Shown: one piece after another, positions 8,975-17,751 of the stretch
Layout: each line of letters opens with the position of its first letter
Position numbering within the stretch: position 1 is the stretch's first letter
Source of the DNA: Siphonobacter curvatus
Lineage (GTDB): Bacteria; Bacteroidota; Bacteroidia; Cytophagales; Spirosomataceae
Direction: 5' to 3'
NCBI RefSeq assembly: GCF_002943425.1
Contig: NZ_PTRA01000001.1
Location: 558,001-622,000, forward strand
DNA length: 64,000 bases
The notes under the pieces: generated by a model
The model's input: only the letters and a program-made list of their open reading frames with translations
Told to the model about the DNA's origin: nothing
Databases searched by the model: none
Position numbers and translations under genes: made by a program

Positions 8975-9994
8975 ATGGGTGAGTGGTTTTCGTTGAAGTG
9001 GTTTTCAATAGGTACGCTGGAGGGCTTTCACTGGTCTCAACCGTATTACCTGTATGGAATAGCAGCGGTGCCTTTTCTGTTCTTTTTGCGGCGGCTTTTT
9101 TACGGAAAATCCCGCCAGCGACTGAACGTTGCTTTTCTGGCCAAAGAAGTCAAAACCAGTTGGATACAGTATCTACGCTATCTTCCAGCTATATTAAGTG
9201 CCGTCGGAATCATGTTAGTATTAGTTGCCTTAGCCCGGCCACAGCTAATCAAGGAAACAGAGGAACGTTTCTCCGAAGGAATTGAGATTGTACTAGCTCT
9301 TGACGTTTCGGATTCCATGCTAATGAAAGATTTAGCACCCAATCGGCTAGAATCCGCCAAAAATGTGGCTATAGAGTTCGTGGACGGTCGTTTTCAAGAT
9401 AAAATAGGCCTAGTCGTCTTCGCAGGGCAGGCTTTTTTTCTATGTCCACTTACTACCGATTATGAATTACTCAAGCAACAGATTGCTTCGATTAAACCCG
9501 ACATTATCGCGACGGCAGGTACAGCCATTGGTTCAGCTTTGGCAAATTGCATCAACCTGATGCGAGATAGTGAGGCTAAAAGCAAAGTAGCCATTTTATT
9601 AAGTGATGGCGATAATACCGCTGGTAATCTTGACCCAATCACGGCAGCTCAGCTAGCAAATGCGTACGGCATTCGCGTGTATACCATTGCAATCGGGAAA
9701 GAAAATGCTCCCGTAGCTCAGGATTCAACGGATATGGCCCTGGAATCGCTTGATACGGCGGTACTAAAAGATATTGCTCAGCGGAGTAAAGGACAGTTTT
9801 TTCAGGTACAAGACGCTCGTTCGCTTAAAAATGTATTCGAACGGATCAATAGTCTGGAAAAGATAAACATCAAAGTATCCTATTATCAAGATATTAAAGA
9901 CTTTTATCATATCTATCTGAAATGGGCAATTTGCTGCTTATTAGGAGCATTAGCCTTAAAATGTACGTTTATTGGTAACATTTTAGAAGATTGA
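8975..9994 (+). CDS. BatA-like VWA domain membrane protein
   Basis: About 339 residues from ATG 8975 (an in-frame TTG at 8969 adds only two residues). It has an N-terminal membrane region ([18 protein letters not shown] and [20 protein letters not shown]), then a VWA domain with an intact MIDAS motif DVSDS, and a C-terminal helix ([15 protein letters not shown]) ending in a typical BatA tail. It should be an inner-membrane protein with its VWA domain on one face and probably binds a divalent metal and partner proteins. The BatB partner that often follows is missing here: the next gene is rnhB. Confidence 0.88.
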   Translation: MGEWFSLKWFSIGTLEGFHWSQPYYLYGIAAVPFLFFLRRLFYGKSRQRLNVAFLAKEVKTSWIQYLRYLPAILSAVGIMLVLVALARPQLIKETEERFSEGIEIVLALDVSDSMLMKDLAPNRLESAKNVAIEFVDGRFQDKIGLVVFAGQAFFLCPLTTDYELLKQQIASIKPDIIATAGTAIGSALANCINLMRDSEAKSKVAILLSDGDNTAGNLDPITAAQLANAYGIRVYTIAIGKENAPVAQDSTDMALESLDTAVLKDIAQRSKGQFFQVQDARSLKNVFERINSLEKINIKVSYYQDIKDFYHIYLKWAICCLLGALALKCTFIGNILED

Positions 9995-10194
9995 GAAAGA
10001 CAGGTAGATTTACGGACTATTTTTTCGGAAATTTTTCTAAGCAGATAGCCGCTGACACTCAATTTATTATAAATAAATTAAATAGTTTTAGTAAAAATTT
10101 GCACTCTATTTGTAAAGTTTATGATAATATTGTTGGCTATTTTAGATGTTTCTACACCAATTTAGTCGGAGAGAAGCATTCAAATTATAGAATA
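9995..10194. other. AT-rich gap between batA and rnhB
   Basis: This 200-bp stretch is visibly more AT-rich than its coding neighbours. It stays open in the rnhB frame from a TTG overlapping the batA stop, but the translation (Asn, Phe and Lys rich) does not resemble RNase HII. It is more likely a promoter region or leader for rnhB. Confidence 0.5.
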
Positions 10195-10845
10195 ATGCTG
10201 AAACAATTCTATCATTGGCAAAGTATCGAAGCGGGATTAGATGAGGTGGGCAGAGGGTGTCTGGCGGGGCCAGTAGTGGCTGCTGCTGTGATCCTTCCGA
10301 AAGACTATACGAATCCTTTGCTCAATGATTCGAAACAGCTTAGTCGTCTGGAGCGACAGAAATTGCGAGTAGAGATCGAACGTGAAGCCGTAAGCTGGAA
10401 AATCGCCGAAGCGAGTACGGAAGAAATTGACCGAATTAATATTGCCAAAGCCAGTTTTTTAGCCATGCACCGAGCGGTGGAGCAACTAACCGTTCAGCCA
10501 GAGCATCTACTGGTCGATGGTAATCGATTCGTTCCTTATCCCATGATTCCGCATACGTGTATTATAAAGGGGGATAGCCTATATGCTTCCATTGCCGCCG
10601 CCTCGATTTTGGCAAAAACGTACCGGGATGAACTCATGGAACAGTTGGCTTGGGATTATCCCATGTATGGATGGGAACAGAACGTAGGGTACCCAACACC
10701 TAAACACTGCAGAGCTTTATTGGAGTATGGAACGACCCCATGGCACCGAAAGACCTTCGGACCCGTAAAAAATGTGTTAAAATCGGATGAATTAACGTCT
10801 CAGAAAAGTACTGATTTGGTCGATTTATCTTTGGGATATTCTTAA
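10195..10845 (+). CDS. rnhB: Ribonuclease HII
   Basis: A 216-residue enzyme from ATG 10195 that cuts the RNA strand of RNA-DNA hybrids and starts removal of single ribonucleotides from DNA. The active-site motif DEVGRG (Asp16, Glu17) is near the N-terminus, as expected. LNDSKQL, LLVDGN and [17 protein letters not shown] follow in the correct order, supplying the other acidic residues. The chosen start gives the normal family length; the longer in-frame reading would add 68 unrelated residues. The C-terminal tail after GPVKNV is slightly longer than usual. Confidence 0.95.
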   Translation: MLKQFYHWQSIEAGLDEVGRGCLAGPVVAAAVILPKDYTNPLLNDSKQLSRLERQKLRVEIEREAVSWKIAEASTEEIDRINIAKASFLAMHRAVEQLTVQPEHLLVDGNRFVPYPMIPHTCIIKGDSLYASIAAASILAKTYRDELMEQLAWDYPMYGWEQNVGYPTPKHCRALLEYGTTPWHRKTFGPVKNVLKSDELTSQKSTDLVDLSLGYS

Positions 10846-11054
10846 ATTAATACAATTTTTTAGAATTCTTACAAAAATTTTCACAAAACCTTAACGTCGG
10901 GAATGGGAAAAAAAACAGTAGATTTGCTGAATCGTTTACTCGGTTTCGAGGGACAAAAACAAAATTTTCTTTCGTAGTTGCTTAGGACGTCAAATTTTAT
11001 TTTTCTTTACACCAACAAACCAAAGTTTCACTAAACCCTAAAATTACCAAACTA
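10846..11054 (+). promoter_or_regulatory. Promoter region of the TonB cluster, with a -7 box candidate at 10919-10926
   Basis: This AT-rich 209-bp gap precedes exbB. It contains tagatttg at 10919-10926, which fits the Bacteroidota -7 consensus TAnnTTTG, about 130 bp before the start codon and so implying a long leader. No clear terminator for rnhB was seen. Confidence 0.4.
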
Positions 11055-11894
11055 ATGAGTAACACTACCAAGACCCCTACTCCCGCTGCCAAGCCTGCTG
11101 CTGCTCCGAAGAAGAAGTCGGGGGGCATTTCGTCTGGTCTTATTATTTTGATTCTGTTCATTGTAGCTGAGCTTTTCTATCACCTCTACTTAGGTGACGG
11201 TAGCCACTTTGAAGGAGGAGATCACAACAACGAACCGCTTCCAGGCGATTTCTTTGGTATCGTTTACAAGGGAGGTTTTATCGTACCCATTCTGTTTACC
11301 TGTTTCTTAACTTCATTGACGTTCACTATTGAGCGTCTGTTCACACTGGGCAAAGCAAAAGGAACGAGCAGCATCGACGAATTCGTTCGTAAAGTACAAG
11401 TGCTGTTGAACCAAAACGACATCAACGGAGCCCTGAAAGAGTGTGACAAACAAAAAGGTTCAATCGGTAACGTAGTTAACGCTGCTCTGAAAAAATATCA
11501 GCAATTGACTACTGACACTGAATTAGACAAAGAACAAAAACTGGTTGCTCTGAGCAAAGAAATCGAAGAAGCTACGAGCTTAGAAATGCCTTCTCTCGAG
11601 AAAAACCTGACCATCATCGCTACGCTGGCTTCTGTAGCTACGCTGATCGGTCTGCTCGGAACGGTATTAGGTATGCTTCGTTCTTTTGCTGCCATGGGTC
11701 AATCAGGTTCTGCGGATTCAGCTGCTCTGGCTGCTGGTATCTCTGAGGCTCTTGTAAATACAGCTTTAGGTATCGGTACTTCAGCTATCTGCTTGATCGC
11801 TTATAACTACTTTACCAGCATCATCGACGGTATTACGTATAATATCGATGAAATTGGTTTGAGCATCACCAACAATTACGCTGCCCACTACTAG
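11055..11894 (+). CDS. exbB: ExbB/TolQ/MotA family proton channel protein
   Basis: A 279-residue inner-membrane protein. The N-terminus is Ala, Pro and Lys rich (residues 1-23), then a first helix (GLIILILFIVAELFYHLYL). A second helix follows at FIVPILFTCFLTSLTF, and then a cytoplasmic domain of about 100 residues. The last two helices include TIIATLASVATLIGLLGTVLG and an ISEALVNTALGIGTSAICL segment, both hallmarks of the family. With ExbD it forms the proton-driven motor that energises TonB and outer-membrane receptors. It is the first gene of exbB-exbD-exbD-tonB. Confidence 0.92.
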   Translation: MSNTTKTPTPAAKPAAAPKKKSGGISSGLIILILFIVAELFYHLYLGDGSHFEGGDHNNEPLPGDFFGIVYKGGFIVPILFTCFLTSLTFTIERLFTLGKAKGTSSIDEFVRKVQVLLNQNDINGALKECDKQKGSIGNVVNAALKKYQQLTTDTELDKEQKLVALSKEIEEATSLEMPSLEKNLTIIATLASVATLIGLLGTVLGMLRSFAAMGQSGSADSAALAAGISEALVNTALGIGTSAICLIAYNYFTSIIDGITYNIDEIGLSITNNYAAHY

Positions 11895-12018
11895 GCGTTC
11901 CTAAAGGGGCTCAGAATTGGGCTTCTTTAAAAGATTGTCGGAATTATTAAGTTTTTAGTTTGAAAACGAATAATTTTGATCAACGAAACGTTTAGTTATA
12001 AAATCAAAACAGGTAGCG

Positions 12019-12639
12019 ATGGCAAAGGTTAAAGTAAAACGTCATGGAGTGTCGATGGACATGACGGCCATGTGTGACGTAGCTTTCTTGCTGTTAACGT
12101 TCTTTATCTTAACGGCGAAAATGCGTCCTCAGGAGGCTGTGCAGGTCACTACTCCAAACTCTGTAGCCCAGGAACCCCTTGCAGCAATTGATGTCATTAC
12201 GGTATTAGTTTCTGCGGATGGTAAAATTTTCATGGGTGTGGATAACCACCAGGTACGTTTGGGTATGCTGGAGCAAATGTCTAAGCGTTACAATGTGGCC
12301 TTTACGGATCCCGAAAAAGAAGCTTTTCGTTTGTCTGAAAACTTCGGGGCTCCCATGGCCAACATGAAACAGATTCTGGACATGGATCCTGCTGAGCGTA
12401 ACAAGCCCGGTGTACAGCCTGGTATTCCTAGTGATTCAGTTCGTAACGAACTTTTCTACTGGGTAGCAACGGCTCGTCAGTACTTTGGTAGCCAAGGAGC
12501 TAAATACAAAGTATTAATTAAAGCGGATCAGAATGCACCTTATAAAACGGTAAAGCAAGTGATTGCTACCATGCAGGAGCAGGATGTGAACAACTTTAAT
12601 TTGATCACAGGTCAGGAAACAAAACCCACTTCCATGTAG
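12019..12639 (+). CDS. exbD: ExbD/TolR family biopolymer transport protein, first copy
   Basis: A 206-residue single-pass inner-membrane protein. The N-terminal anchor holds the key motor aspartate in SMDMTAMCDVAFLLLTFF (the Asp of MCDV). A long periplasmic domain of about 165 residues follows, larger than in proteobacterial ExbD, and ends with a KADQNAPYKTVKQVI segment typical of the family. It lies 124 bp after exbB and 42 bp before the second exbD. Paired exbD genes are normal for Bacteroidota. Confidence 0.92.
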   Translation: MAKVKVKRHGVSMDMTAMCDVAFLLLTFFILTAKMRPQEAVQVTTPNSVAQEPLAAIDVITVLVSADGKIFMGVDNHQVRLGMLEQMSKRYNVAFTDPEKEAFRLSENFGAPMANMKQILDMDPAERNKPGVQPGIPSDSVRNELFYWVATARQYFGSQGAKYKVLIKADQNAPYKTVKQVIATMQEQDVNNFNLITGQETKPTSM

Positions 12640-12681
12640 AACTTGAAAGTTCGCTTTCAAATTCTTTAAACTAACAACGCA

Positions 12682-13227
12682 ATGGCAGAGATAGCACAAG
12701 GTGGTGGGAATGACAAAGGTGGTAAAGTCCGTAGTAAAAAGGTATCTACCCGTGTAGATATGACCCCCATGGTAGACTTGGGCTTTTTATTGATTACTTT
12801 CTTCCTACTGACTACTACGCTTCAAAAACCGGTTACCATGTTCTTGGGTATGCCGGCTAAGGACAAAGAAAAAGAAAAGCAAGAAACATCTCCTATTAAA
12901 GAGTCTGAAGCAATCACCGTATTGCTGGGCAAGAAAGATGGAGAAGATGTGGTATACTGGTACCAAGGTACGGGCAAAGACGTAGCTACAACGCAGGTAG
13001 AGAAAACCTCATTTGCAGCCAGCGGCGGTCTTCGTGATGTACTGCGTCGGAAGAAGAAAGAAGTAGGCGAAAAATTCTTCGTAGTAATCAAATCTAAAGA
13101 TGATGCTTCGTACAAGTCTTTAGTGGATGTACTCGATGAAATGGCTATTTCTGGAATCGACAAGTACGGTATCACCGACATCAACCTGAACGATAACAAG
13201 ATTATCGATAAGGCAGAAGGTAAATAG
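12682..13227 (+). CDS. exbD: ExbD/TolR family biopolymer transport protein, second copy
   Basis: A 181-residue paralogue of the preceding gene. The transmembrane segment RVDMTPMVDLGFLLITFF holds the motor Asp (MVDL), and the C-terminus KSKDDASYKSLVDVLDEM matches the periplasmic domain. The N-terminus is Gly and Lys rich. The two ExbD proteins probably form a heteromeric motor with ExbB. Confidence 0.92.
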   Translation: MAEIAQGGGNDKGGKVRSKKVSTRVDMTPMVDLGFLLITFFLLTTTLQKPVTMFLGMPAKDKEKEKQETSPIKESEAITVLLGKKDGEDVVYWYQGTGKDVATTQVEKTSFAASGGLRDVLRRKKKEVGEKFFVVIKSKDDASYKSLVDVLDEMAISGIDKYGITDINLNDNKIIDKAEGK

Positions 13228-13320
13228 TCAAAATAAAACTAAGAATATAGTTGTAAAACTAAATTTTTAGTTTTAACTTTGAATCAATCTTTTAGAACGT
13301 TTAACTAGTTGCCTACTCTT

Positions 13321-14160
13321 ATGGCAGAAACAATCAAAATAACTAACGATACCACCTTAGAAGATCTGATTTTTGCAGATCGGAATAAGGAGTATGGTGC
13401 ATACGACCTCCGTCGCCGGACGTCTCGTAATGCCCTGATTGCTACTGGTATTGCTCTTTTGATTGTTGCGGCCTTCTTAGCTGCTCGCTTGCTTGCTGCA
13501 ACGATTGGTGAAGAAGAGAAAGAGGTAGAAGTTAAGCTGGCAAACATGTCAGAGCTTCCTCCTCCTCCGGAACAACCAAATCAGCCACCGCCACCACCGC
13601 CACCACCACCACCACCACCAGAGGTACCGGTGATGAGTACGACGGCGTTCCTTCCTCCTGAAATTAAGGAAGATACTGAAGTTCCACCCGATGTTGAGCC
13701 TCCCAAGCAAACTGAACTGGTAGATGCTCAAGCTGGTAAAGAAACCGTAGTAGGGGATCCTAACGCGGTAGAAATCGTAGCTATCGAAGAAGGAACGGGT
13801 AAAAAACGCGAAGAGGTTATCGAGGTGAAACCGGCTGCTAAGGAAGAAGTCTTTACGGTCGTTGAGCAAGCTGCTCAGTTCCCCGGTGGTGACGCAGAAA
13901 TGTACAAGTACCTGAACAAAAATATTAAGTACCCCGCTGCAGCTCAACGAGCTAACGTACAGGGAAAAGTATTTTTGAGCTTCGTAGTATCCCCGGACGG
14001 AAGCATTTCTGATATCCAAGTACAAAAAGGTCTTGGTTTTGGTTGCGATGAGGAAGCAATCCGCGTGGTAAAATCAATGCCCCGTTGGAAACCTGGTCGT
14101 CAGTCAGGTCGGGCCGTGAAATCTCGCTTTAACTTGCCGATTTCATTCGTACTCGAATAA
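13321..14160 (+). CDS. tonB: Energy transducer TonB
   Basis: A 279-residue TonB protein from ATG 13321; an in-frame TTG at 13309 is less likely. It begins with the Bacteroidota signature DLIFADRNKEYGAYDLRRR, then one transmembrane helix (LIATGIALLIVAAFLAARLL). A proline run of about 12 residues from residue 89 is part of the flexible periplasmic linker. The C-terminal TonB domain holds QFPGGDAEMYKYLNKNIKYP and VFLSFVVSPDGSISDIQV. It carries energy from the ExbBD motor to TonB-dependent outer-membrane transporters. Its terminator follows at 14181-14219. Confidence 0.94.
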   Translation: MAETIKITNDTTLEDLIFADRNKEYGAYDLRRRTSRNALIATGIALLIVAAFLAARLLAATIGEEEKEVEVKLANMSELPPPPEQPNQPPPPPPPPPPPPEVPVMSTTAFLPPEIKEDTEVPPDVEPPKQTELVDAQAGKETVVGDPNAVEIVAIEEGTGKKREEVIEVKPAAKEEVFTVVEQAAQFPGGDAEMYKYLNKNIKYPAAAQRANVQGKVFLSFVVSPDGSISDIQVQKGLGFGCDEEAIRVVKSMPRWKPGRQSGRAVKSRFNLPISFVLE

Positions 14161-14180
14161 TCTGAATTAACACCTAATAT

Positions 14181-14219
14181 AAATGGGTCAGCATCTTTTA
14201 CGGATCTGACCCATTTTTT
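14181..14219 (+). terminator. Intrinsic terminator after tonB
   Basis: The stem aaatgggtcag / ctgacccattt closes on a 14-base loop and is followed by a T-run. It lies 20 bp after the tonB stop, so the next genes may have their own promoter or rely on read-through. Confidence 0.8.
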
Positions 14220-14228
14220 CTAAAAGCT

Positions 14229-14456
14229 ATGCCAAAACCCATTAACGAACAAGTAAACGCTTTAGTTGGTCTGATTATCCCGTTAGGATATGCAGCTATG
14301 GGCTATTACCTGATTGATTCTGCGTCGACAATAGCCGCTAGTGGAGTCTTATCGGAAGATATTGCGAAAGTATTGGGCGGGCTTTTTATTGGGTATAGTC
14401 TTTTAAAGTTATACTGGGCTTATCGTAAGTGGCTCCGTAATCAAGAAGAAGAGTAA
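14229..14456 (+). CDS. Small two-helix membrane protein
   Basis: A 75-residue protein with two predicted transmembrane segments (ALVGLIIPLGYAAMGYYLI and a second around VLGGLFIGYSLLKLYWA) and a charged C-terminus (RKWLRNQEEE). It lies 10 bp before the PstS-like gene and probably shares its transcript. No family was recognised. A similar small membrane protein between tonB and the pstS-like gene would be worth looking for in relatives. Confidence 0.7.
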   Translation: MPKPINEQVNALVGLIIPLGYAAMGYYLIDSASTIAASGVLSEDIAKVLGGLFIGYSLLKLYWAYRKWLRNQEEE

Positions 14457-14466
14457 ATCTACGTCC

Positions 14467-15414
14467 ATGAAAACTGTACTAAATTATTTCGGAATGAGTA
14501 TGCTGGCTCTGTTAGCCTTAGTGGGTTGCCAGCAGAAATCAGGGGATAATCCTGAAGAGACGGTATCAAGAGGCGAAATGTTAGTAGCGGTTGATGAATC
14601 ACTACAACCTGTATTGACGGCCGAGCAGGAAGCTTTTGCGGATAAGAACAAATATGCGAAGGTACATATGGCTTACGTTCCCGAGCTGATGGCTATCCAA
14701 CTAATGTTGCAGGATTCTGCCCGGATAGCCGTAGTAACCCGGCACTTGAAAGCCGATGAGAAGAAGATATTTGAAGAGAAAAAGTTGAAGTACCGAGCCA
14801 TTCATATGGCTACGGACGCTTTGGCATTCATTACCAATAGTAAAACCAGTGATACCTTAATTTCCGTAGATGAAATTGACGGGATCATGAAGGGAAAGAT
14901 TACCCAGTGGAATCAACTGAAACACGGGAAGTCTTCGCAAAAAATTTCCTTCGTCTTTGACAGTGACAATTCGAGCAACTTGCAATATTTATTAGATACA
15001 CTAAGAATAGCCGACAAGAAACAGACACCTATTTACGCAGTCAAGTCTAATAAAGAAGTCATTGAGTACATTCAAAAAACGCCCGGAGCGATTGGGGTAA
15101 TTGGTGTAAACTGGATCAGTGATATTGATGATCCCGAGCATCCCCGCTTCATGAACGGTATTAAGGTAATGGGAGTGGCTAAAAAGGCGACAACAGACTT
15201 AGAACAATATTTTCAGCCTTTTCAGTACGCCATCGCTTTAAAGAAATACCCTTTGAATCGTAATGTGTATATGATTACTAAAGAAGCTAAACGAGGCTTA
15301 GGTACGGGATTCATTAACTATGTGATGACTGACGCTGGGCAACGAATTGTGTTAAAAAGTGGTCTCTTACCAGCCAATCAAATTATTCGTTTGGTTCAGG
15401 TGCGGCAGATGTGA
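14467..15414 (+). CDS. PstS-like substrate-binding lipoprotein
   Basis: A 315-residue protein with a lipobox (LLALVGCQQ; Cys near residue 21). The body is a periplasmic binding protein of the PstS type: VDEIDGIMKGKITQWNQL is the usual hinge region, and SGLLPANQIIRLV is the usual C-terminus. No phosphate ABC permease or ATPase follows. In Bacteroidota this gene commonly sits between tonB and the TPR gene, where its role is not known; phosphate binding is only inferred from the fold. Confidence 0.85.
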   Translation: MKTVLNYFGMSMLALLALVGCQQKSGDNPEETVSRGEMLVAVDESLQPVLTAEQEAFADKNKYAKVHMAYVPELMAIQLMLQDSARIAVVTRHLKADEKKIFEEKKLKYRAIHMATDALAFITNSKTSDTLISVDEIDGIMKGKITQWNQLKHGKSSQKISFVFDSDNSSNLQYLLDTLRIADKKQTPIYAVKSNKEVIEYIQKTPGAIGVIGVNWISDIDDPEHPRFMNGIKVMGVAKKATTDLEQYFQPFQYAIALKKYPLNRNVYMITKEAKRGLGTGFINYVMTDAGQRIVLKSGLLPANQIIRLVQVRQM

Positions 15415-15647
15415 TTGTGAGGCAACTAGCGTAAAAATCATTTTTTTTCATAAAATTGTGCAACTATTTATTTAGTTAGTCTGTTATATAAGAGTGATGG
15501 CTAGTTGACGAAAAAATAGCTGAATTGAAATTCTAACAATTCTCTAATTTTTTTTATAATCGCTGGAAATTACAGTAATTTCGAATTCTATATCCATTAT
15601 TGTTGAACGTAAGGTATCACCTTCCCAAAACCCAATTTTCTTCTACG
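15415..15647 (+). promoter_or_regulatory. AT-rich leader of the TPR gene
   Basis: This 233-bp AT-rich gap lies between the PstS-like gene and the TPR gene. It contains T-runs at about 15440-15447 and 15549-15555. No stable terminator or clear consensus promoter was found, but the size suggests a separate promoter for the TPR protein. Confidence 0.35.
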
Positions 15648-17453
15648 ATGAGAGTGAAATTCAAATCGCTAATTCTGGTAGCCGGGATGCTGGCCTTGGG
15701 TGCAACGAGCTCGTTTGCACAATCGCCAGAAGTTGCAGGAGCACTAAAGGCTCTTGAAGCAGATCGTCTTGGTTCAGCCCGTGAGGCTTTGGAAAAGGCG
15801 GCGACTTCCTCCCCATCGGCTGAAAATCAGTTTTATTTAGGATATTACTATTTAAGACTGGCTAGTGCCGAAGATGAAGGCAGTGTGAAAATCGCTGAAT
15901 ATCTAGACAAAGCAAAAGCTGCTTTTGATAAAGGCGTAGCGGACGATGCAAAATCGAAATTTCCGCTCAATAAAGTAGGGCAAGCTGGCGTATTGCTGGG
16001 TCAGGGTAAATTGGCTGAAGCAACGACTTTAATCGATCAGGTATTAGCTGATACAAAGAGCAAAGACGAAGATGTACTATGGCGAGCTGCTGAAATGTAC
16101 ACGTTGTTCACCAAAAAAGGACAAGCCAATGATCCGGGTAAAGCTATCACGCTGATTGACCAGATTGCTGGTTTGAAAAAGAAAAAAGATCGTCCTGAGT
16201 ATCAACTTGTTAAAGGAGATGCTTACCTGATCAAAAACGAAGGTGGTCCGGCTATTTCAGCTTACGAGGAAGCACTTCGTTTACAGCAAGATACGCAAAT
16301 GGCTGCTTTGGCCTATACGCGGATGGGTCGAGTTTGGAAACGTGGTAAGAACTACTCTAGTACCCAAACGTCGTACAATGATGCGATCAAAGCAGACGAA
16401 AAATTTGCTCCAGTATACTGGGAGTTTGCTGAATTATGGTTGTTTGCCGGTAACTACAAAAATGCCGCTGAGAACCTCGATAAATACATTCAGTATAGTG
16501 AAGAATCTCCAGACGTAATCTTGCGCTACGTTAAGTTTGCCTTCCTTGCTCAACAGTATCAGAAAGTAGTAGATGCATTGGCTAAAATTGAAGGTAAAGT
16601 AAATGATCCCGATCTTCCTCGGATTAAGGGCTGGTCTTTAACGGAATTAGGACAGTATGAGCAAGGAGCTCAGAATCTGGAAACGTTATTAAAGTCTAAT
16701 CCGAAGAAAGTTTATCCGGATGATTATCGTTACCTAGGTATTGATTACCGTGAATTGAAGCAGGATTCTCTGGCTGTAATGAACTTCGAGAAAGCTGCTG
16801 CGGCAGGTGATACGGTGTTCAATAACTACGAAGAGATCGCTAAGATCCGTCAGGCTCAGAAACGTTACCTGGATGCAGCGAAAGCTTATGACCAATCGAT
16901 TGCTTGGAAAGATAAGCGTCCTGACAAACGCCCAACTTACGCCGATTTCTACCGCAAAGGTATTGCTTACTATCAGCATATTAGCTCTGCTAAAGATACC
17001 ACAGTAGTACCCCAAGCCGTTGAATCATTTGCTCGGATGGGAACGATGGCGGATAGTACGGTAAAAGCAAATACTCAGTTGACAGAGGAACAGAAAGAGT
17101 CGCTCCAAGGATTCGTAACAATGACTCCCCTGTGGCAAGCTCGTTCGAACCGTTTGTTCGCGGATCGTTCTAAAGCGTTACCTTACTACGAACAGTATAT
17201 TGCTGTAGCGGATACGGCTAAAAATCAGAAAGAACTGATTGAAGCTTACCAATACCAGGCTTACTATGAGTTTTTAGTAACGAAGGATAATGATAAAGGT
17301 AAAGAGTACATGAAGAAAATCTTGGCTCTGGATCCTGAAAACGCAGAAGCGAATCGTATCCTGAACCCACCTGCTCCAGCTGTCGCTCCTAAGAAAGGTG
17401 CAGCTAAGCCTAAGGCAGGTGCTAAGGCTAGCTCAGCCCCGGCTAAAAACTAA
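15648..17453 (+). CDS. Large tetratricopeptide repeat protein
   Basis: About 601 residues from ATG 15648, which gives a clean signal peptide (SLILVAGMLALGATSSFAQ); the in-frame TTG at 15600 would bury it. The body is made of helical repeats of TPR type (examples: AALAYTRMGRVWKRGKNY and APVYWEFAELWLFAGNY). It ends in an Ala, Lys and Pro rich tail after NAEANRILNPP. It should be a periplasmic scaffold. In Bacteroidota a TPR protein in this place follows the ExbBD-TonB genes, which suggests a part in the TonB system or cell envelope, but this is inference. Confidence 0.87.
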   Translation: MRVKFKSLILVAGMLALGATSSFAQSPEVAGALKALEADRLGSAREALEKAATSSPSAENQFYLGYYYLRLASAEDEGSVKIAEYLDKAKAAFDKGVADDAKSKFPLNKVGQAGVLLGQGKLAEATTLIDQVLADTKSKDEDVLWRAAEMYTLFTKKGQANDPGKAITLIDQIAGLKKKKDRPEYQLVKGDAYLIKNEGGPAISAYEEALRLQQDTQMAALAYTRMGRVWKRGKNYSSTQTSYNDAIKADEKFAPVYWEFAELWLFAGNYKNAAENLDKYIQYSEESPDVILRYVKFAFLAQQYQKVVDALAKIEGKVNDPDLPRIKGWSLTELGQYEQGAQNLETLLKSNPKKVYPDDYRYLGIDYRELKQDSLAVMNFEKAAAAGDTVFNNYEEIAKIRQAQKRYLDAAKAYDQSIAWKDKRPDKRPTYADFYRKGIAYYQHISSAKDTTVVPQAVESFARMGTMADSTVKANTQLTEEQKESLQGFVTMTPLWQARSNRLFADRSKALPYYEQYIAVADTAKNQKELIEAYQYQAYYEFLVTKDNDKGKEYMKKILALDPENAEANRILNPPAPAVAPKKGAAKPKAGAKASSAPAKN

Positions 17454-17463
17454 TCGTAGCCTT

Positions 17464-17507
17464 AATAAATAAAAAGAGCCTCGTTTCCGAGGCTCTTTTT
17501 ATTTATT
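17464..17507. terminator. Perfect 20-bp hairpin after the TPR gene
   Basis: Bases 17464-17483 and 17488-17507 are exact reverse complements around tttc, with a GC-rich core (gagcctcg) and flanking A/T runs. It ends the TonB cluster transcript and is symmetrical. Confidence 0.92.
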
Positions 17508-17689
17508 GCTAACTAACCTCATAAGCCCCTAATAAAGAGAGTCGAAGCAGATAGAGTATCATTCATCAACTTGAACCATAATAATGATTGCTTGTCATTC
17601 AAGGCTGATATTTCAGAACGGCTGAATTTGCCCTCCTTGAAAGGCCTGTTGATAACGATAGACTAGATAACACCAAAGATGGTCATGGG
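17508..17689. other. Gap between two terminators
   Basis: About 180 bp between the two strong hairpins. No gene, repeat or RNA fold was recognised in it. Confidence 0.5.
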
Positions 17690-17746
17690 AATGAACCTAT
17701 AAAAAAGCCTGCATCCATTAGATGCAGGCTTTTTTATAGGTTCATT
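17690..17746. terminator. Perfect 26-bp hairpin terminator
   Basis: Bases 17690-17715 and 17721-17746 are exact reverse complements around catta. The core agcctgcatc has A-runs on one side and T-runs on the other. It lies 5 bp from the stop of the minus-strand esterase gene (17752) and serves that gene; with the hairpin at 17464 it insulates the two convergent genes. Confidence 0.92.
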
Positions 17747-17751
17747 TTATA

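Noticed and set aside
10903-10977. Tiny frame of 24 codons (MGKKTVDLLNRLLGFEG...) in the exbB leader
   Set aside because: It overlaps the candidate -7 box and has no support beyond being open.
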